A stretch of DNA of 64,000 nt, taken from positions 1,116,001 through 1,180,000 of the forward strand of contig NC_015682.1 in the NCBI RefSeq assembly GCF_000215975.1, read 5' to 3'. Of the stretch, positions 8,995 to 19,532 are shown in pieces. The position numbers and the translations under genes are program-made. The DNA is from Thermodesulfobacterium geofontis OPF15. GTDB lineage: Bacteria > Desulfobacterota > Thermodesulfobacteria > Thermodesulfobacteriales > Thermodesulfobacteriaceae. Within the stretch, counting starts at the first letter, position 1, and every line of letters begins with the position of its first letter. Below the pieces are notes generated by a model. It worked only from the letters and a program-made list of their open reading frames with translations. It was not told the origin of the DNA and ran no database searches.

Positions 8995-9022
8995 TTGACA
9001 AAGGGTGGGATTTAAGTAATTT
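8995..9022 (+). promoter_or_regulatory. Putative sigma-70 type promoter for the archaemetzincin gene
   Basis: TTGACA at 8995-9000 is followed after 16 bases by TAATTT at 9017-9022. The start codon is at 9056, with no strong Shine-Dalgarno sequence in between. Confidence 0.45.
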
Positions 9023-9055
9023 TTTTTAAAAATTTAAATTAAAATTTTTCAAAAA

Positions 9056-9607
9056 ATGAATAAAATTTCTATTAAATTTATTTTTTGTGCCTTAAAAGAT
9101 GAACATCTTGAAAAATTAAAGGAACATCTTGAAAAAACTTATTTTTCAGAACTTGATATTGCTTATCTTCCCTTGGATATTTCTAAGGCTTATAATTTCA
9201 AAAGAAATCAATATTTAGCAGATATTATAATTGGAGAAGCAAGAAAATTAAAGAAGGACCCTAAGGAAAAATGGCTACTTGTTGTAGATGTTGATCTTTA
9301 TGCTTCTGGTTTAAATTTTATTTTTGGTCAGGCAGATTTGAGATCAGGAATTGGAATAATTTCTCTAACAAGACTTAAACCTGAATTTTATGGGCAAAAA
9401 CCTAATGAAAAATTATTTTTAGAAAGGGTTTTAAAAGAAGCTACTCATGAATTGGGACACCTTTTTTATCTTATTCATTGTGAAAATCCTAAATGTGTAA
9501 TGGCTTTTTCTAATTCTATTTTAGATACTGATAGAAAAGAAAAAGCTCTATGTATAGGTTGTAAAAATATATTAAAAGTTTATACAAGATTAAGGTTTCA
9601 AAAATAA
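9056..9607 (+). CDS. amzA: Archaemetzincin-like zinc metalloprotease
   Basis: The 183-residue protein carries the archaemetzincin zinc signature near residues 135-180: HELGH, then IHC with the third zinc His, C-x4-C, CVM (Met-turn), the FSNS segment and a CIGC pair for the second, structural zinc. Archaemetzincins are metzincin peptidases common in archaea and animals and scattered in bacteria; physiological substrates are poorly known. The usual Gly of HExxHxxGxxH is Tyr here (HELGHLFYLIH), which is odd. No signal peptide is seen, so it is probably cytoplasmic. It stands alone under its own putative promoter. Confidence 0.88.
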   Translation: MNKISIKFIFCALKDEHLEKLKEHLEKTYFSELDIAYLPLDISKAYNFKRNQYLADIIIGEARKLKKDPKEKWLLVVDVDLYASGLNFIFGQADLRSGIGIISLTRLKPEFYGQKPNEKLFLERVLKEATHELGHLFYLIHCENPKCVMAFSNSILDTDRKEKALCIGCKNILKVYTRLRFQK

Positions 9608-9708
9608 AAAAAGCTAAAAATTTGTAAGAAATTAGATAAATTATAAAAAAAATTGCTCAAAATTAAGCTTTATTTATTAAAAAAAGTAAAATTTTAACTT
9701 TATTATTC

Positions 9709-9736
9709 TTGACAAAAAATTGAGTTCTTATAAGAT
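9709..9736 (+). promoter_or_regulatory. Promoter of the cytochrome operon
   Basis: TTGACA at 9709-9714 lies 16 bases before TAAGAT at 9731-9736. The first cytochrome gene begins at 9792 after a purine-rich ribosome-binding site (GAAAGGGGG at about 9778-9786). The 184 bases before the gene are otherwise AT-rich and featureless. Confidence 0.6.
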
Positions 9737-9791
9737 TTTATTAACTTGGTGAAAATAGTAAAGATTTATTAATCTTTGAAAGGGGGCGAGG

Positions 9792-12503
9792 ATGAAATTA
9801 AATAATAAAATTTTTTATATTTTTGGGATAGTAGTATTTTTATTTATTTTTACAAGCTTCTATATTTTTTCTGAGAATCTTACTTTTGCAAAAAGTGAGA
9901 ATAACTGTTTAAAATGTCATTCAGTGAAGAGACTTCCTAAGGTTCTTCCTAATGGGGAGAAGATGGACCTTTATATAGATAAAACAGGATTTTTAAATTC
10001 TGTTCATGGGAGTCTTAGTTGTACAGATTGTCATAGTGATATCAATCTAGCCACCCATCCAAGACCTATGAAGATATCAAGTAAATTAGAATATGCTAAA
10101 AAAGTTTCTCAAAGTTGTGCCAATTGCCATCCGGAAGATGGTTTATCACCAATTCATAAAAATATTCTTAAAGAGGGTAAAATATCTTGTATAGAGTGTC
10201 ATGGTTCTCATTATATTAAACCTATGAAAGAATTAGCCAAAGATGCAGATAAATGTTTGGATTGTCATTCTGTAGAAGATTTATCTAAAGATCTTCCAAG
10301 TGGAGAAAAAATGTATCTTTATGTAAATAAAGAGAAATTTTTAAATTCTGTCCATGGTAAAATAGGTTGTCTTTTCTGTCATAAAGATGTAGATCCTTCT
10401 AATCATCCTCAACCTGTAGAAATATCATCTAAACAAGAATATGCTAAAAAGATTTTCAAAAATTGTTTAAACTGTCATCCCTTAAATACATTATCTCCTA
10501 TCCATAAAGGATTTCTCAAAGAAGATAGAATGGTATGTTTTGGATGTCATGGGAATCATTATGTAAAATCAAAGGCTCAGTGGAAAAAAGAAACAGATAA
10601 GTGTTTAAGATGTCATTCGGTAAGAAGACTTCCTAAGGTTCTTCCAAATGGTGAACAAATGGATCTTTATGTAGATAAAGAGGCATTTAAGAAAACTGTT
10701 CACGGAGATGTAGGTTGTTGGGTATGTCATCAAGGAATAGATTTTTCAAATCATCCGCGTCCTATACGTATAGAAAGTAAAAAAGCCTATGCTAAAAAAA
10801 TAACTGCTGGATGTTTTAGATGCCATCCAAAAGACGTTCTTTCTAAACACAAAGGACATGCTAAATTGATAGAAGAGGAAAAAATCCTTTGTATAGATTG
10901 TCACGGACATCATAAGAATCAACCCTTTAGAGAATGGAAAGAAAAGGCTAAATATCAAGAATATTGTATGAGCTGTCACAAATTAGATTTATTTAAGACC
11001 TTACCTAATAAAGAAAAAATTAGTTTAAAAGTAGATTTAACTCAACTTAAAGAATCGGTTCATAAAAACTTTGAATGTATAGTTTGCCATAAAGATTTTT
11101 CAAAAAAGGCACACCCAAGTTATAATTTTAAAACCAGAAAAGAATATTCAATAAATCTTTCAAGAAGCATTTGTCAAACCTGTCATACTGATGAAGAGCT
11201 AAAGAAAAATCCTGCTCACTATGCAATTGCTAAAACAGCTTCTTGTATAGATTGTCATGGCTATCATAATGTGAAATCTTTAAAAGTTCCAGCAGGAGTT
11301 CCAGAAAATAAATACTGTATGAATTGTCACTCTTTAAGTTTAGTTAAAAAAATGGAAAATGGAGAGATTTTATCAGTAAAAGTAGATGAAAAACAAATTT
11401 TGGCTTCAGCTCATAAAGATTTAAAATGTTCTCAGTGTCACATTGGTTTCTCTACTAAAACTCATCCTATAAGAAGCTTTAAATCTATTGCTGATTATAG
11501 AAGTAAAGCTCAAGAAATATGTGCTAATTGCCATAAAAATGAAACTTTAGAATATAATAATAGTATACATGCTAAGGCAATCTTAAAAGGAAATAGGGAA
11601 GCTCCAGATTGTTTAAAATGTCATGGATATCATAACGTAGCTAAAATTACTTCCAATTTGGCACTAAGATATGAAACTTGTATAAGATGTCATGATAAAG
11701 AAGATAAAAGTTTTAAGGAAAGTATTCATTATAAAGCTTATGAAGAAGGTAAAAAAGATGCTCCTGTCTGTTCAAGTTGTCACAATGCACATAAAGTATT
11801 GCCTACTAATATAGCTAAATTAAATGAAGCTTGTATTAAGTGTCATAAAGATGTGAAAAAATCTCATAATAAATGGTTATATAATCCTCCATTTAAATTA
11901 GAAAGTTTCGTTGATGTTCATTTTGCTGGAAGCACTTGTACAACTTGTCATATATCTGGTGAAAAGGCTATAGTATTAACTTTAATTACTTCTGAAAATA
12001 AACCTTTAACTTTAGAAGAAATATCTAAACTTACAAATTGGAGTGTAGAAGAAATAAAATCAAAACTTGATAGTAATAAAGATAATATAATACAAAAAGA
12101 AGAACTTTATCAATTTTTAAAGAATTTTAAAGATAAAGAAAAGGTTCAATTTAAAGGAAGATTAGATGTAGTCAACGGAAATGATGCTCACAAGATACTT
12201 ACTAAGCAAGGTGCTGTAAAGGATTGCGCTTTTTGTCATAATCCAGAAGCTCAATTTGTAGGAAAATTAGAATTTAATAAAGAGGGAGAAAAACCAGAAA
12301 AATTTAATTTAGAGAAAAATGTAGTGAATTCAGTTTATGCTATACCTAATATTAAAGATTTCTATGTTTTGGGATTGACTAAAATAAATATTTTAGATAT
12401 ACTTTTTGTAATTGCTTTAATTGCTGGAGCTGGTGTAGCTGGTGGACATATTTTCTTAAGATTAATTACTACACCAATTAGAAGAAAAAGAAGAGGAGGA
12501 TAA
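9792..12503 (+). CDS. Membrane-anchored 25-heme c-type cytochrome
   Basis: The 903-residue protein has an N-terminal signal or anchor helix (residues 7-27) and 25 CXXCH heme-attachment motifs. Hemes 1-20 fall in five repeats of about 120 residues with four hemes each; every repeat opens with CxxCHS/K, a P-N-G-E-like LP segment and a VHG/VHK/AHK step, and ends CxxCHG-H. Hemes 21-25 form a different C-terminal part. Near residues 758-769 a DSNKDNIIQKEE loop matches an EF-hand calcium site. A hydrophobic helix near 866-890 followed by RRKRRGG anchors the C-terminus. It should act on the outer face of the inner membrane, moving electrons from the cytochrome b encoded one base downstream to periplasmic carriers. 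The terminal acceptor is unknown. Confidence 0.93.
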   Translation: MKLNNKIFYIFGIVVFLFIFTSFYIFSENLTFAKSENNCLKCHSVKRLPKVLPNGEKMDLYIDKTGFLNSVHGSLSCTDCHSDINLATHPRPMKISSKLEYAKKVSQSCANCHPEDGLSPIHKNILKEGKISCIECHGSHYIKPMKELAKDADKCLDCHSVEDLSKDLPSGEKMYLYVNKEKFLNSVHGKIGCLFCHKDVDPSNHPQPVEISSKQEYAKKIFKNCLNCHPLNTLSPIHKGFLKEDRMVCFGCHGNHYVKSKAQWKKETDKCLRCHSVRRLPKVLPNGEQMDLYVDKEAFKKTVHGDVGCWVCHQGIDFSNHPRPIRIESKKAYAKKITAGCFRCHPKDVLSKHKGHAKLIEEEKILCIDCHGHHKNQPFREWKEKAKYQEYCMSCHKLDLFKTLPNKEKISLKVDLTQLKESVHKNFECIVCHKDFSKKAHPSYNFKTRKEYSINLSRSICQTCHTDEELKKNPAHYAIAKTASCIDCHGYHNVKSLKVPAGVPENKYCMNCHSLSLVKKMENGEILSVKVDEKQILASAHKDLKCSQCHIGFSTKTHPIRSFKSIADYRSKAQEICANCHKNETLEYNNSIHAKAILKGNREAPDCLKCHGYHNVAKITSNLALRYETCIRCHDKEDKSFKESIHYKAYEEGKKDAPVCSSCHNAHKVLPTNIAKLNEACIKCHKDVKKSHNKWLYNPPFKLESFVDVHFAGSTCTTCHISGEKAIVLTLITSENKPLTLEEISKLTNWSVEEIKSKLDSNKDNIIQKEELYQFLKNFKDKEKVQFKGRLDVVNGNDAHKILTKQGAVKDCAFCHNPEAQFVGKLEFNKEGEKPEKFNLEKNVVNSVYAIPNIKDFYVLGLTKINILDILFVIALIAGAGVAGGHIFLRLITTPIRRKRRGG

Positions 12504-12504
12504 A

Positions 12505-13137
12505 ATGAAAAAAATTTATTTGCATCCTCTTCCTGTTAGGATTTGGCATTGGATAAATGCTATTAGTTTTATAATACTTATTATTACAGGGCTTCAGATA
12601 AGATTAGGAGATAAAATGACTTTTATGTCCTTTCAAACTGCAGTAAAAATACATAGTTGGTTAGGATTCATCTTAATTGCCAATTATCTTATTTGGTTTG
12701 TTTATTATTTTGCAACTTTGAAATTTTTTAAAATTTATTTACCTCCCTTCTGGAAACCTATTGAATTTATCAAAAGAGCCCTTCGTCAAGCCAAATATTA
12801 TGGATATGGAATAATGGTAGGGGATAAGAACCCTCATCATCCAACTCCTGAAAATAAATTTAACCCTTTACAACAAGTTGCTTACTTTTTTATTATGATA
12901 ATATGTATTCCTTTACAGCTTCTTACAGGACTTGTACTCTGGGATCCTGTGAAATTTAAATTTTTAGCAAATATTTTAGGAGGAATTCAAATAGTATCCT
13001 TAATTCATGTAGGATTGTGGATATTTTTTAGTGCTTTTATTATAATTCATTTTTATTTAGCCACTTTAGGACATACATTTTGGGCTCATTTTATTGCTAT
13101 GATTACAGGATATGAAGAAGAACCTGAAGAACATTAA
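12505..13137 (+). CDS. Cytochrome b561-type membrane subunit
   Basis: The 210-residue protein has four to five hydrophobic segments and the start HPLPVRIWHWINAISF typical of di-heme cytochrome b subunits of the hydrogenase/formate dehydrogenase/thiosulfate reductase group. His residues in the first helix (WHW), near IKIHSWLGF and in the late helices (LIHVGLW, IIIHFYLATLGH) can ligate heme b. It starts one base after the 25-heme cytochrome stop, so the two are translationally coupled. It probably passes electrons between the quinone pool and the multiheme protein. Confidence 0.88.
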   Translation: MKKIYLHPLPVRIWHWINAISFIILIITGLQIRLGDKMTFMSFQTAVKIHSWLGFILIANYLIWFVYYFATLKFFKIYLPPFWKPIEFIKRALRQAKYYGYGIMVGDKNPHHPTPENKFNPLQQVAYFFIMIICIPLQLLTGLVLWDPVKFKFLANILGGIQIVSLIHVGLWIFFSAFIIIHFYLATLGHTFWAHFIAMITGYEEEPEEH

Positions 13138-13173
13138 AAATATAAAAAAATCTACTAAAGGAGGTGAAGGGGT

Positions 13174-13563
13174 ATGAAAGTTAAAAAATTATTAATTGGT
13201 ATTATTAGCGGATCTTTTATGTTGGGAGGAACTGTTTTATTAGCTCAGCAAGCTACACCCCCTACTGAAGTAGAAATAATAGTAGAAGGCGCAAAAATGG
13301 CAGGGGTTAAATTTTCTCATGAAAAGCATACTAAGGATTACAAAGTAGATTGTAAGGTATGTCATCATAAAGAAGAGGATCCAACAAAAGGGGCTCTAAA
13401 ATGTTCAGTCTGTCATGGGTTAACAGGTGGAACAGAAAAAGCTCCCAATGCACCTAAAAATATGTTAGCTTATCATAAAAATTGTATAGATTGTCATCAA
13501 AAAGTTAATGCAGAGCAAGGAAAAGCTGCACCAACTAAGTGTAACGAATGTCATAAAAAATAA
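13174..13563 (+). CDS. Tetraheme class III cytochrome c3
   Basis: The 129-residue precursor has a signal peptide (KKLLIGIISGSFMLGG, cleaved near the AQQA stretch at about residues 24-28) and four CXXCH motifs (CKVCHH, CSVCH, CIDCH, CNECH) in cytochrome c3 order, with the isolated His residues FSHEKH and AYHKNC upstream as likely sixth ligands. In sulfate reducers such proteins are periplasmic electron carriers. A strong ribosome-binding site (AAAGGAGGTG at 13158) suggests high expression. It is the last gene of the cytochrome operon, and a hairpin terminator follows. Confidence 0.93.
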   Translation: MKVKKLLIGIISGSFMLGGTVLLAQQATPPTEVEIIVEGAKMAGVKFSHEKHTKDYKVDCKVCHHKEEDPTKGALKCSVCHGLTGGTEKAPNAPKNMLAYHKNCIDCHQKVNAEQGKAAPTKCNECHKK

Positions 13564-13597
13564 AATTCAGAGGGGGGGTTATAACCCCCCTGAATTT
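13563..13597. terminator. Bidirectional terminator after the cytochrome operon
   Basis: AAATTCAG (13563-13570) pairs with CTGAATTT (13590-13597), and the G run at 13572-13578 pairs with the C run at 13585-13590, leaving a small loop. Both ends run into A/T-rich sequence, so it can serve the cytochrome operon and the convergent gene at 13604. Confidence 0.85.
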
Positions 13598-13603
13598 TAA
13601 AAT

Positions 13604-13882
13604 TTAATATTCCTCTTCTGATTCTTCTACAATTTCTTCTTCGTATAAATATTCTTCTTCTAATTCTGATTTAGTTTCCTCAGTTAAAGGAAGCGTGTAA
13701 GGAACTCTTATAATTTCTCTTAATTGGTCAAGTTCTAAAGGAAGATCTTCGTCCTTTTGACAGATTTCACAGGCTTTAATGTGTTTATTTATTAATTCCA
13801 TCATTTTTATAGGGGAAAGGGTGAAATTTCTTACCTCTTGATACCAATCTCTAATTAAGTTTTTTAATCTTTCGCATTGCAT
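13604..13882 (-). CDS. Hypothetical protein, CxxC and acidic tail
   Basis: This 92-residue protein is not recognised. The N-terminal half is helical and basic with one pair of cysteines (HIKACEICQKD, near residues 33-43), as in anti-sigma-like zinc fingers but with only one His and no second pair. The last 25 residues are almost all Glu, Tyr and Val. It ends at the shared terminator and starts 97 bases from the divergent trpS start, so it may share a control region with trpS. Confidence 0.6.
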   Translation of the reverse strand: MQCERLKNLIRDWYQEVRNFTLSPIKMMELINKHIKACEICQKDEDLPLELDQLREIIRVPYTLPLTEETKSELEEEYLYEEEIVEESEEEY

Positions 13883-13979
13883 TTTTTATCCCTCAAAATT
13901 GGTTTAAAATTTTTAAATTTGTGATATTTTATAAAATTTCATAGAAATTGCAATAATTTTGGAAAGGGTTTTTGGAAAA

Positions 13980-14975
13980 ATGTCTAAAATTAGAGTTTTA
14001 AGTGGGATGAGACCTACTGGGCCTTTACATCTTGGTCATCTTCATGGAGTTTTAAAAAATTGGTTAGAATTACAAGAAAAATATGATTGTTTTTATTTTA
14101 TTGCTGATTGGCACGCATTAACAACTGAATATGAAAATCCTGAAAATATTTCTGAATTTTCTAAAGAATTATTTTTAGAGTGGTTATCGGTTGGTCTTTC
14201 TCCCCAAAAAAGCACTCTTTTTATTCAATCAGCAATTAAGGAGCATGCCGAACTTCATTTATTATTTAGTATGTTTGTTCCAGTTCCATGGCTTGAGAGA
14301 AATCCATCTTATAAAGAAATGCTTCAAAATATCCAAAATAAAGATTTAAATACTTATGGATTTTTAGGATATCCTGTTCTTCAAGCTGCAGATATTCTTA
14401 TTTATAAAGCACAAAAAGTTCCTGTAGGTATTGATCAAGTTCCTCATTTAGAGTTAACAAGGGAGATTGCAAGAAGATTTAACTATCTTTATAAAGTGAA
14501 TTATTTTCCTGAACCAGAACCTATACTTTCTGAAGTTTCAAAAATTCCAGGTATTGATGGAAGAAAAATGAGTAAAAGTTATAGAAATGCTATATTTTTA
14601 AATGATCCACCAGAAGTAGTTAGAGAGAAAGTAATGAACTATGTTACAGATACACAAAGAATTAAAAAAAGTGATCCAGGAGATCCTGAAAATCGTTGTG
14701 TTGCTTTTAACTTAATAAAACTTTACTATAGTGATGAAGAAATAAAAGAAATTATAAGAGATTGTAAAAATGCAGTTTTAGGATGTGTTGAGTGTAAAAA
14801 AAGATTGGCAGAAAGAATAATATTTGAGCTTGAAAAAATTTGGGATAAAAGGTTGGAAGTAGAAAAAGAAGATTGGAAAGAAATGTTATATAAAGGTATA
14901 GAGACAGCAAGAGAAATAGCTCATCAAACTGTAGAAGAAGTAAATATTATTATTTTCAGGAAAAAAATAATTTAA
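13980..14975 (+). CDS. trpS: Tryptophan--tRNA ligase
   Basis: This class I aminoacyl-tRNA synthetase charges tRNA-Trp. The HIGH-type motif is PTGPLHLGHLHG near the N-terminus and the KMSKS motif is GRKMSKSYRNA at about residues 196-206. From the ATG at 13980 it has 331 residues, the normal bacterial length; an upstream TTG at 13959 would add seven residues that match nothing, and the purine-rich GGAAAGGG at 13961 fits the ATG as ribosome-binding site. It converges on ligA with two bases between the stop codons. Confidence 0.95.
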   Translation: MSKIRVLSGMRPTGPLHLGHLHGVLKNWLELQEKYDCFYFIADWHALTTEYENPENISEFSKELFLEWLSVGLSPQKSTLFIQSAIKEHAELHLLFSMFVPVPWLERNPSYKEMLQNIQNKDLNTYGFLGYPVLQAADILIYKAQKVPVGIDQVPHLELTREIARRFNYLYKVNYFPEPEPILSEVSKIPGIDGRKMSKSYRNAIFLNDPPEVVREKVMNYVTDTQRIKKSDPGDPENRCVAFNLIKLYYSDEEIKEIIRDCKNAVLGCVECKKRLAERIIFELEKIWDKRLEVEKEDWKEMLYKGIETAREIAHQTVEEVNIIIFRKKII

Positions 14976-14977
14976 AG

Positions 14978-17053
<2,076 letters not shown>

Positions 17054-17193
17054 TTAAGTTATAAAAGTCCTTTTTTAAATTTTACTTCAAAAATGGGAAC
17101 TTCAAATAAAATTTTCAAATTTAACGAAAATGTCTTGCTAATTTTTATAAAGCTTCTATAATATTTAAAATTTTTTCAAAGGAAGGTTTTTTT

Positions 17194-18489
17194 ATGAGTA
17201 AGCTTTGGGATTTTCTCAGTTCAGCAAAACTTGCCATTATTTTATTTTTAATTTTAGCTTTTATTTCTATTTTCGGAACAATTATTCCACAAGGAGAACC
17301 TTCTCAATTTTATCTTATGAAATATGGCCCATCCTTAGGGAAAATTATTCTTTTTTTAAAACTTGATGATGCGTATCGTTCTTGGTGGTATGTAGGGACT
17401 TTATTTTTTTTCTTAGCAAATTTAATAGCCTGTTCTATTAAAAGATTTCCTATTAGTTGGAAACTCTATAAAAAAAATCCTTTAGAAATTAACTTAGAAA
17501 ATTTACCCTATAAATACCAAATTACTTTAAAGAGTAGCCTTTTAGAGATTGAAAATTTTATCTATAACAAATTAAAATTTAAAAAAGCTGAAAAAGATTT
17601 TAATGGAAAGATTTTATTTTATAAAGATCTTAATAGATGGGCACATCTTTCTGTTTATTTGGTCCATTTCTCCATAATAATAGTAATAATAGGTGCTTTA
17701 ATAGGAGCAATTTGGGGATATAGAGGAAATATGTGGATAATAGAAGGACAAACTTCTAATACAGTTTCACCATTTAAAAGCAAAGAACCTATATTTTTAG
17801 ATTTTTCTATAAAACTTAATAAATTTACTATAGAATTTTATCCTGATGGAACTCCAAAAGAATATATTTCAAATGTTACCGTAATAGACGGGAACCATAC
17901 AATAGATGCTCTTATAAAGGTTAATTCTCCCTTTAAATATAAGGGATTAACTTTTTACCAAGCAAATTATGATACTATTCCTGAATTTAAAATTAAAGTA
18001 AGATATAAAGGAGAAGACAGATTTTATACCCTAAGTTCTTTTTCCCCAGTTTCTATTGATGATAGATATACTATTGCTTTAAATGATTTTGGTTCTGCTC
18101 ATGGATTAATTTATGCTAAAATTATCTTTTTTGATTCTGAAACTGGTCAACAAATTCCTGGTATTATAATACAAGGGTTTCCTCATTTTAACATTCCTGT
18201 AGATAAAGATAGATTGCAGATATTTTTAGAAAATGTAGAAAAAATTACTTATGTTTCAGGGCTTCAAGTAAAAAGAGACCCTGGTGTTCCTGTAGTTTAT
18301 ACAGGTTTTACTTTAATAATAATAGGGCTATTAGGAGTTTACTTTTTTGAACCTAAAACTTTTTGGATAATTTTAATTCCAGAGAAAGATAGAATTATTT
18401 TAAATATGGGAGCCTATGCAAAAAGAGAGAGAGACACTTTAAGATTGAAACTTGAAGAAATTGGGAAACAAATTAAAAGTTTTTTATAA
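17194..18489 (+). CDS. resB: ResB-like cytochrome c biogenesis protein
   Basis: The 431-residue membrane protein begins with the ResB/Ccs1 pattern LWDFLSSAKLAIILFLILA, has three helices in the first 190 residues, a large periplasmic loop of about 190 residues (residues 190-370) and a last helix near 375-395. ResB works with ResA and CcsA in system II heme attachment to apocytochromes, which fits a genome with a 25-heme cytochrome. The CcsA partner is not adjacent: a small basic protein and an ABC exporter follow. Confidence 0.9.
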   Translation: MSKLWDFLSSAKLAIILFLILAFISIFGTIIPQGEPSQFYLMKYGPSLGKIILFLKLDDAYRSWWYVGTLFFFLANLIACSIKRFPISWKLYKKNPLEINLENLPYKYQITLKSSLLEIENFIYNKLKFKKAEKDFNGKILFYKDLNRWAHLSVYLVHFSIIIVIIGALIGAIWGYRGNMWIIEGQTSNTVSPFKSKEPIFLDFSIKLNKFTIEFYPDGTPKEYISNVTVIDGNHTIDALIKVNSPFKYKGLTFYQANYDTIPEFKIKVRYKGEDRFYTLSSFSPVSIDDRYTIALNDFGSAHGLIYAKIIFFDSETGQQIPGIIIQGFPHFNIPVDKDRLQIFLENVEKITYVSGLQVKRDPGVPVVYTGFTLIIIGLLGVYFFEPKTFWIILIPEKDRIILNMGAYAKRERDTLRLKLEEIGKQIKSFL

Positions 18490-18502
18490 TTTAAGAAAGA
18501 TC

Positions 18503-18530
18503 TTGACAAACACTTAAAAAAATTTATATT
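18503..18530 (+). promoter_or_regulatory. Promoter of the small basic protein gene
   Basis: TTGACA at 18503-18508, a 16-base spacer and TATATT at 18525-18530. A ribosome-binding site (GGAGG, near 18551) and the ATG at 18562 follow. Confidence 0.6.
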
Positions 18531-18561
18531 TGAGGATGTTTAGTTATATCTGGAGGTTAGA

Positions 18562-18774
18562 ATGGCAAGACATAAAAAGAGAGAAAGAGAAAGAGAAATT
18601 GAAAGAAGAAGGAGAAGAAGAGCTAAACTTGCAAAACTTCGTGCAAAAGGGCTCTTTCCAAGACCAGAAGGTTATGATCCCAGAGTATATTCCTATGTAG
18701 CTTATGCTGTAGCAAAAGGTATAATGAGTTTAGAAGAAGCCTTAGCAAGATTAGAAAAAGCAAAAATCTCTTAA
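18562..18774 (+). CDS. Small highly basic conserved-looking protein
   Basis: The 70 residues split into a very basic N-terminal helix (residues 3-30, almost only Arg, Lys, Glu, Ala and Leu) and a C-terminal part DPRVYSYVAYAVAKGIMSLE that looks folded. The family was not recognised. The charge pattern suits RNA or ribosome binding, but this is inference. It has its own good promoter and ribosome-binding site, which speaks for a real, well expressed gene. The ABC exporter genes follow after 34 bases. Confidence 0.7.
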   Translation: MARHKKREREREIERRRRRRAKLAKLRAKGLFPRPEGYDPRVYSYVAYAVAKGIMSLEEALARLEKAKIS

Positions 18775-18808
18775 AATCAATTTTTCTTTCTCAAAAAAAT
18801 CTTCTTTG

Positions 18809-19528
18809 ATGTTTCCTATTTTAAAAGTAGAGAATTTAATTAAAAAATATAGAGAAAAAGTAGTATTAGATAAAATCTCCTTTGAATTATATCCATCAGA
18901 TATTCTTGGCATAATAGGTCCTAATGGAGCAGGAAAAAGCACCTTACTTTACACTCTTTTAGGTATTGTTTCTCCAGATTCAGGAAAAATATATTACTTT
19001 GGAAAAGATTTTTCTAAAAATAGAAGCGAGATTCTTTATAAAGTGAGTTTTGCGTCCCAATATATAAGTTTACCTTATTCTCTTACAGTAGAAGAAAATT
19101 TAAAAATTTTTGCCCATTTATATGAGATTTCAGAAGTCAATAAAAAAATAGATGAGCTTCTTAAAATTTTTAAACTTTTTGATAAAAAGAAAATTCTTAC
19201 CAGAGCACTCTCTTCAGGAGAGATGATGAGACTTAATTTAGTGAGAGCTTTTTTAAATGATCCGTCTATTTTGCTTTTAGATGAGCCAACAGCTGGTTTA
19301 GATCCGGAATATATAAAATATATAAGAGATTTGTTTAAAGAATTTTCTCAAAAAAGAAATCTTTCTATAATCCTTACTTCTCATCAATTAGGAGAGTTAG
19401 AAAAAATAATTACTAAGGCACTTTTGATAAAGGAAGGAAAAACCCTTGCTTATGGAAACATTACAGAACTTTTTCAAAAATTTAAAGTATCTTCATTAGA
19501 AGAACTTTATTTTAAAGTGTTTGTTTAG
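18809..19528 (+). CDS. ABC transporter ATP-binding protein (ABC-2 type exporter)
   Basis: About 239 residues with Walker A GPNGAGKSTLL, Q-loop SQYISLPYSL, signature ALSSGEMMRLNLVR (LSSGE in place of LSGGQ) and Walker B ILLLDEPTAGLD followed by the switch His in TSHQ. Together with the next gene it should form an exporter of the DrrAB/NodIJ kind; the substrate is unknown. The ATG at 18809 is preferred to a TTG three bases earlier. Confidence 0.9.
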   Translation: MFPILKVENLIKKYREKVVLDKISFELYPSDILGIIGPNGAGKSTLLYTLLGIVSPDSGKIYYFGKDFSKNRSEILYKVSFASQYISLPYSLTVEENLKIFAHLYEISEVNKKIDELLKIFKLFDKKKILTRALSSGEMMRLNLVRAFLNDPSILLLDEPTAGLDPEYIKYIRDLFKEFSQKRNLSIILTSHQLGELEKIITKALLIKEGKTLAYGNITELFQKFKVSSLEELYFKVFV

Positions 19529-19532
19529 GTTT

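Noticed and set aside
10746-10979. Minus-strand open frame inside the 25-heme cytochrome
   Set aside because: It is a shadow of the repeated cytochrome sequence with no start signal.
13959-13979. Upstream TTG start for trpS
   Set aside because: The added residues match no TrpS and the ATG at 13980 has the ribosome-binding site at correct distance.
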